From Blautia glucerasea (GTDB lineage Bacteria > Bacillota > Clostridia > Lachnospirales > Lachnospiraceae), in NCBI RefSeq assembly GCF_020537505.1, contig NZ_JAJBMO010000009.1, positions 1 to 64,000 on the forward strand: 64,000 nt of DNA. Reading direction: 5' to 3'. The notes under the pieces are model-generated. The model was not told the origin of the DNA. It searched no databases and worked only from the letters and a program-made list of their open reading frames with translations. Both the position numbers and the translations under genes were made by a program. Position 1 is the stretch's first letter. Each line of letters begins with the position of its first letter. Of the stretch, positions 62,201 to 64,000 are shown piece by piece.

Positions 62201-62659
62201 TCTGATGTGATCCAGGATTTCAGTGCAGAAATGAAAAGGGCAGGGCTGCCGCTGGAAGCGGTGATCGTGGAATTGACAGAGAGCGATCTTCTGGAACAAA
62301 ATATAAATGAGAAGCATTTTCTCACAGAACTGAAGCGAATGGGAATCAGTCTGGCGCTGGATGACTTTGGAACCGGATACTCGAATTTCCATTATCTTAG
62401 CGAGCTGAAACCAGAGATCATTAAGGTTGACCGCTCTTTTACTGCGAAAGCAGTTGCAGATGAACAGGAATATTATCTTCTAAATCAGTTTTGTACCATG
62501 ATTCATAATCTGGATATGAAGATTTGCATCGAAGGTGTGGAAAGTGCCCAGGAATGGCTTAAAATCCGAAAGCTGTGCCCGGAATTTACCCAGGGATATT
62601 TCTGGGGGAAGCCTTGTGGGTATGAAGAGTTTGTGAGAAAATTTGTACAAGAGAAATAA
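59282..62659 (+). CDS. membrane c-di-GMP protein: sensor, GGDEF, second degenerate GGDEF, EAL
   Basis: 1125 residues. N-terminal membrane segment, an extracellular beta-rich domain (about 40-155), then about seven membrane segments (160-380), resembling 7TMR-DISM receptors. GGDEF domain 1 is intact (GGDEF at 464-468, FDLDNLKVINDNFGH). A PAS-like region (about 590-705) leads to GGDEF domain 2, where the motif is VADEF (776-780) and probably inactive. The EAL domain is intact (EAL at 907-909, LALDDFGTGYS). It could make and break c-di-GMP, or be switched between the two by its sensor. It stands alone. Confidence 0.92.
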   Translation: MKIEKKLWITLFTFGLFAICFSGWIFSQSTVREKLFWDNTIKCETKELTDGEIKSENIALPKDFNVPKSILFKTTHTIAEVWLDGEKIYEYGNEKAAPSFMKSPGSCWHIVDIPEDSAGKSLEVRIVPVYDDYYGNEVSIVYGTRGDCILKILTDSFETILLSCGILFASFICLLLYLGAVRRKRREKTEAKIEIFLNLGFFSLLIAVWTLAQCGFLQFLIPDGRTLYFVDYFSFFLFPVPFNFLLYDICKSRYHKGALIFPILYLANMAADVLLQCTGVIDIFRLLPATHVIMAANAVYTGVIILYEARKEGNDEAKKFQYPMCAIIVFGMAEMFLYYLRKFQQTSILLPIGTLLFIIMLIWIQVSQYYDQYIQKQKVIYLQKIANMDMLTEAMNRNAYEDMVKYLDEGDIKLRTTGVVLFDLDNLKVINDNFGHEKGDEALKLCYQCISQAFQNVKNCFRIGGDEFAYVYHSDEKDMIPERLKALELILKKTAETNKLDYPLSMSAGYAYYQPDIDFDFKDIVRRSDTMLYRQKRRKKVARSAGLDNLFSRMGKQPTEEITDEVILQEKKFQSMSVDELCSVIDLLSPTTDNYPYVVDFRSDFYYIANQALERFCIPKNGFHNVISKHKEFVYAPDYEKLKAEFDDLLETDRCTHSMEYRWLDLKKKPIWIHCKGYLVRNDNMKPLYMIGCVNEIGERQKADNVSGLLGESGFREYMNQLDTPLETGYLFRIGIDHFKEINDNFGQEYGDFVLKKTAECISGCLSEGQRVYKLVADEFLILDASSDETKDADKLYDKVREAIDRFIETNEFKVMYTVSGGIVPFAALKGNQYAEALKLTDFALNEAKKLGRNRCYIFNGETYRKFLRKREITQELREAVINGFQSFTAFYQPVFAEDKKVPYGAEALMRFTSEKFGMISPAEFIPILEETGLIIPAGRWMMKEAMGKCSEIRKILSGFRMSINISQVQASKSDVIQDFSAEMKRAGLPLEAVIVELTESDLLEQNINEKHFLTELKRMGISLALDDFGTGYSNFHYLSELKPEIIKVDRSFTAKAVADEQEYYLLNQFCTMIHNLDMKICIEGVESAQEWLKIRKLCPEFTQGYFWGKPCGYEEFVRKFVQEK

Positions 62660-62663
62660 GAGA

Positions 62664-62711
62664 AATTCGGTACAAAGTGTATAAAAATACTTTGTGCCGG
62701 ATTCTTTTTTT
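62664..62711 (+). terminator. terminator after the GGDEF/EAL gene
   Basis: CGGTACAAAGT (62668-62678) pairs with ACTTTGTGCCG (62689-62699) with one wobble, then a T run. From 62712 to 62905 the sequence is AT-rich and I see no gene. Confidence 0.85.
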
Positions 62712-62905
62712 ATGTGTGCATATAATAATCTGCTACAGCACATAAAATTAAAAAAATGTAAAATACAAACGTTTTTAAAATATATTTTAAAAAATTGAAA
62801 AAATATCAGTGATAGCAGTCAGGAAATGAGTGAGAAAATGGAAAAAATGATAGGGATAATTTGATACTGGATATTGATGGAAATAAATTAGATAGATTTT
62901 GCAAA

Positions 62906-62934
62906 TTGACGTTGCGTGGGATTTAACCTATAAT
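62906..62934 (+). promoter_or_regulatory. consensus-like sigma-A promoter of the MNT/HEPN pair
   Basis: TTGACG (62906-62911), a 17-base spacer, TATAAT (62929-62934). This places the transcription start near 62941 and rules out upstream in-frame starts of the MNT gene. Confidence 0.85.
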
Positions 62935-62967
62935 GAAATTAGTTTTATGAGTGAAATGGGGGAAACT

Positions 62968-63255
62968 ATGCGCGTTGATGAGGTCATGACAGAAATTATA
63001 CAACGGTGCAGATTGTATGGGGCACAGAGGATAATTCTGTTTGGATCCCGGGCAAAGGGAACTGCGACAGAGCGGAGCGATATTGACATTGCAGTGTCTG
63101 GAGTCGCTTCACACGAAATTCTTGATTTGCAGGAGAATTTAGAAGAGATTCCAACATTGTACACAATTGATCTGGTTGATCTTGATACTTGTCAGAATCA
63201 GCTGTTGTTGGAGGATATAAAACAATATGGACGAGAAATTTATAAGAAGATTTGA
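62968..63255 (+). CDS. minimal nucleotidyltransferase (MntA-like antitoxin)
   Basis: 95 residues of the MNT fold. The catalytic motif GSRAKGTATERSDIDIAV fits GSx10DxD. In type VII toxin-antitoxin systems MntA adds AMP to the Tyr of the HEPN toxin RX4HXY motif. ATG 62968 follows a GGGGGA site; ATG 62947 is six bases from the predicted transcription start and lacks a site. It overlaps the HEPN gene by 29 bases. Confidence 0.9.
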   Translation: MRVDEVMTEIIQRCRLYGAQRIILFGSRAKGTATERSDIDIAVSGVASHEILDLQENLEEIPTLYTIDLVDLDTCQNQLLLEDIKQYGREIYKKI

Positions 63256-63631
63256 ATCGTTTAGAAATTCACTGGACTCTCTGGCAGAGGCGAAACAGCG
63301 TGATCTGTCAGATTCTTTTGTACTTAGCGGAACCAGTGCGAAATTCAGCATTACATTTGATTTAGCATGGAAAGTTATGAAAGATATTCTGGTACAGTAT
63401 TATGCAATAACTGGATTTGTCACGGGCTCACCAAGAGAAGTTCTTAGAGAGTCATTCCAGGCGAATCTGATTACCGGTGATGAGTGGATGGATATGCTGA
63501 AAGTAAGAAATCAGCTTGCACATGACTATGATGGAGTGATTGTAAAAGAACATTGCGGGACAATTGTTCATGTGTATATTGATAAATTATATGATTTTAG
63601 AAAGAATGTTGAAAAATTGCTGAAAGAATAG
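63227..63631 (+). CDS. HEPN toxin-like protein (HepT/HI0074 family)
   Basis: 134 residues, all-helical. It carries the HEPN RNase motif RNQLAHDY (RX4HXY), including the Tyr that MntA-type partners modify, and matches the nucleotidyltransferase substrate-binding (HI0074) group. It starts inside the MNT gene with a GGAGG site. With the MNT protein it should form a type VII toxin-antitoxin module; toxicity itself is not shown by sequence. Confidence 0.9.
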   Translation: MDEKFIRRFESFRNSLDSLAEAKQRDLSDSFVLSGTSAKFSITFDLAWKVMKDILVQYYAITGFVTGSPREVLRESFQANLITGDEWMDMLKVRNQLAHDYDGVIVKEHCGTIVHVYIDKLYDFRKNVEKLLKE

Positions 63632-63636
63632 TACAT

Positions 63637-63665
63637 CGACCGGGGCGTGCTCGGTCGGTTGTGTT
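63637..63665 (+). terminator. terminator after the MNT/HEPN operon
   Basis: CGACCG pairs with CGGTCG around a nine-base loop, followed by a T-rich stretch. Confidence 0.55.
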
Positions 63666-63682
63666 TTGGGGAGGTTTGGGCT

Positions 63683-63925
63683 GTGGCAAGGGTTTATTTT
63701 GTGAGGGAAGAGATCAGTGTGGAAGTTCCGGTGGAAACCAGCGTGCTGGAGGCGGAGATTCTGGCGGGGCTTGCGCCGGATGCGCCTTGCGGGGGGGGGG
63801 GGCAGGGAACCTGTGGGAAATGTCTGGTGAAGGTGGATGGAAAGCCTGTGCTGGCGTGTCAGACGAAAGTGGAAAAGGACTGTCAGGTGGAGATTCCTGG
63901 GAAGAAAAAAGAGGTAAAATTTTGA
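63683..63925 (+). CDS. 2Fe-2S ferredoxin-like domain with a 12-G tract
   Basis: 80 residues. A plant-type 2Fe-2S ligand pattern is present (Cys in PCGGGG, then TCGKCL and LACQT), but the first Cys spacing is CX7C where CX5C is usual, because a run of 12 G (63791-63802) codes four Gly. GTG 63683 has a GGGGAGG site; 63647 is a weaker in-frame start. It ends at 63925, while homologous corrinoid-activation proteins continue into an ASKHA domain, which here lies in another frame. It may be a split gene, a frameshift or a sequencing slip in A or G runs. Confidence 0.7.
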   Translation: MARVYFVREEISVEVPVETSVLEAEILAGLAPDAPCGGGGQGTCGKCLVKVDGKPVLACQTKVEKDCQVEIPGKKKEVKF

Positions 63926-64000
63926 GCGAAGGATTTTCCAGAAAGGTGAATTTCCAGCCAGAATTGCAGGTGAAAACAGTGTGGCTGGAGAAGCCGGAGA
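63922..64000 (+). CDS. partial corrinoid-activation/ASKHA-type protein, cut by window end
   Basis: From TTG 63922 an open frame (LSEGFSRKVNFQPELQV) runs to the edge. The text resembles the linker after the 2Fe-2S domain in DUF4445-type reductive activators of corrinoid proteins. TTG overlaps the TGA stop of the previous gene (TTGA) and has GAGG seven bases upstream, so it could be translated separately; one extra base near 63915 would instead join the two. Confidence 0.45.
   Translation, partial: MSEGFSRKVNFQPELQVKTVWLEKPE

Overview
The window looks like a chromosomal segment of a spore-forming, anaerobic gut Firmicute, most likely a Lachnospiraceae member of the Blautia type. The grounds are strong AGGAGG ribosome binding sites, moderate to low GC, sporulation genes (a SipL-like SPOCS/LysM protein and ger genes), many YesM/YesN and GHKL/LytTR two-component systems, and several GH3 enzymes with permuted domains. 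The genus is inference from gene content only. No rRNA, tRNA, CRISPR array, prophage or insertion sequence was recognised.

Layout. (1) 128-7101: a LysR and a GntR/FCD regulator face a five-gene sugar-acid operon of GntP permease, HPr-like protein, IlvD/Edd dehydratase, KDG kinase and KDPG aldolase. This is a semiphosphorylative Entner-Doudoroff route with repeated candidate operators at its promoter. (2) 7303-15312: an RbsABC-type (CUT2) sugar ABC transporter is followed by a YesN/YesM two-component system whose kinase has almost no extracellular part, then by a decayed tandem ABC ATPase. (3) 15565-20292: a cytosolic permuted GH3, a cupin/AraC regulator and an Rpn-family nuclease. (4) 20380-30266: housekeeping and sporulation genes (plsC, PrcB-like lipoprotein, sipL, ispE, GntR, gerA, a GerB-GerC fusion, murI, DUF1934). 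(5) 30330-58954: an extracellular glycan or glycoside region. Two GHKL/LytTR systems each diverge from a GH3 gene. With them lie a secreted GH3 carrying nine 11-residue repeats, two membrane-anchored permuted GH3s, a CE1-type esterase, a GH78 enzyme, two DUF1593 proteins flanking a YesM/YesN/solute-binding-protein operon, a GH2 enzyme and an anchored alpha/beta hydrolase. (6) 59282-64000: a membrane GGDEF-GGDEF-EAL protein, an MNT/HEPN toxin-antitoxin pair, and a 2Fe-2S domain gene with a 12-G tract running into a corrinoid-activation-like gene cut by the window edge.

How it works together. The window holds several self-contained uptake and regulation modules. Surface GH3s and esterases release sugars from plant glycosides; cytosolic GH3, GH78 and GH2 finish the breakdown; the ABC system and the GntP operon feed central metabolism. 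The best candidates for undescribed biology are the transporter-linked sensor with its pseudo-ABC ATPase, the two LytTR/GH3 pairs whose promoters share paired 15-bp repeats with a 20-bp period, the repeat-bearing GH3, and the GerB-GerC fusion. Several short inverted-repeat elements and a recurrent GTGTTTGAAAAA motif lie between genes.
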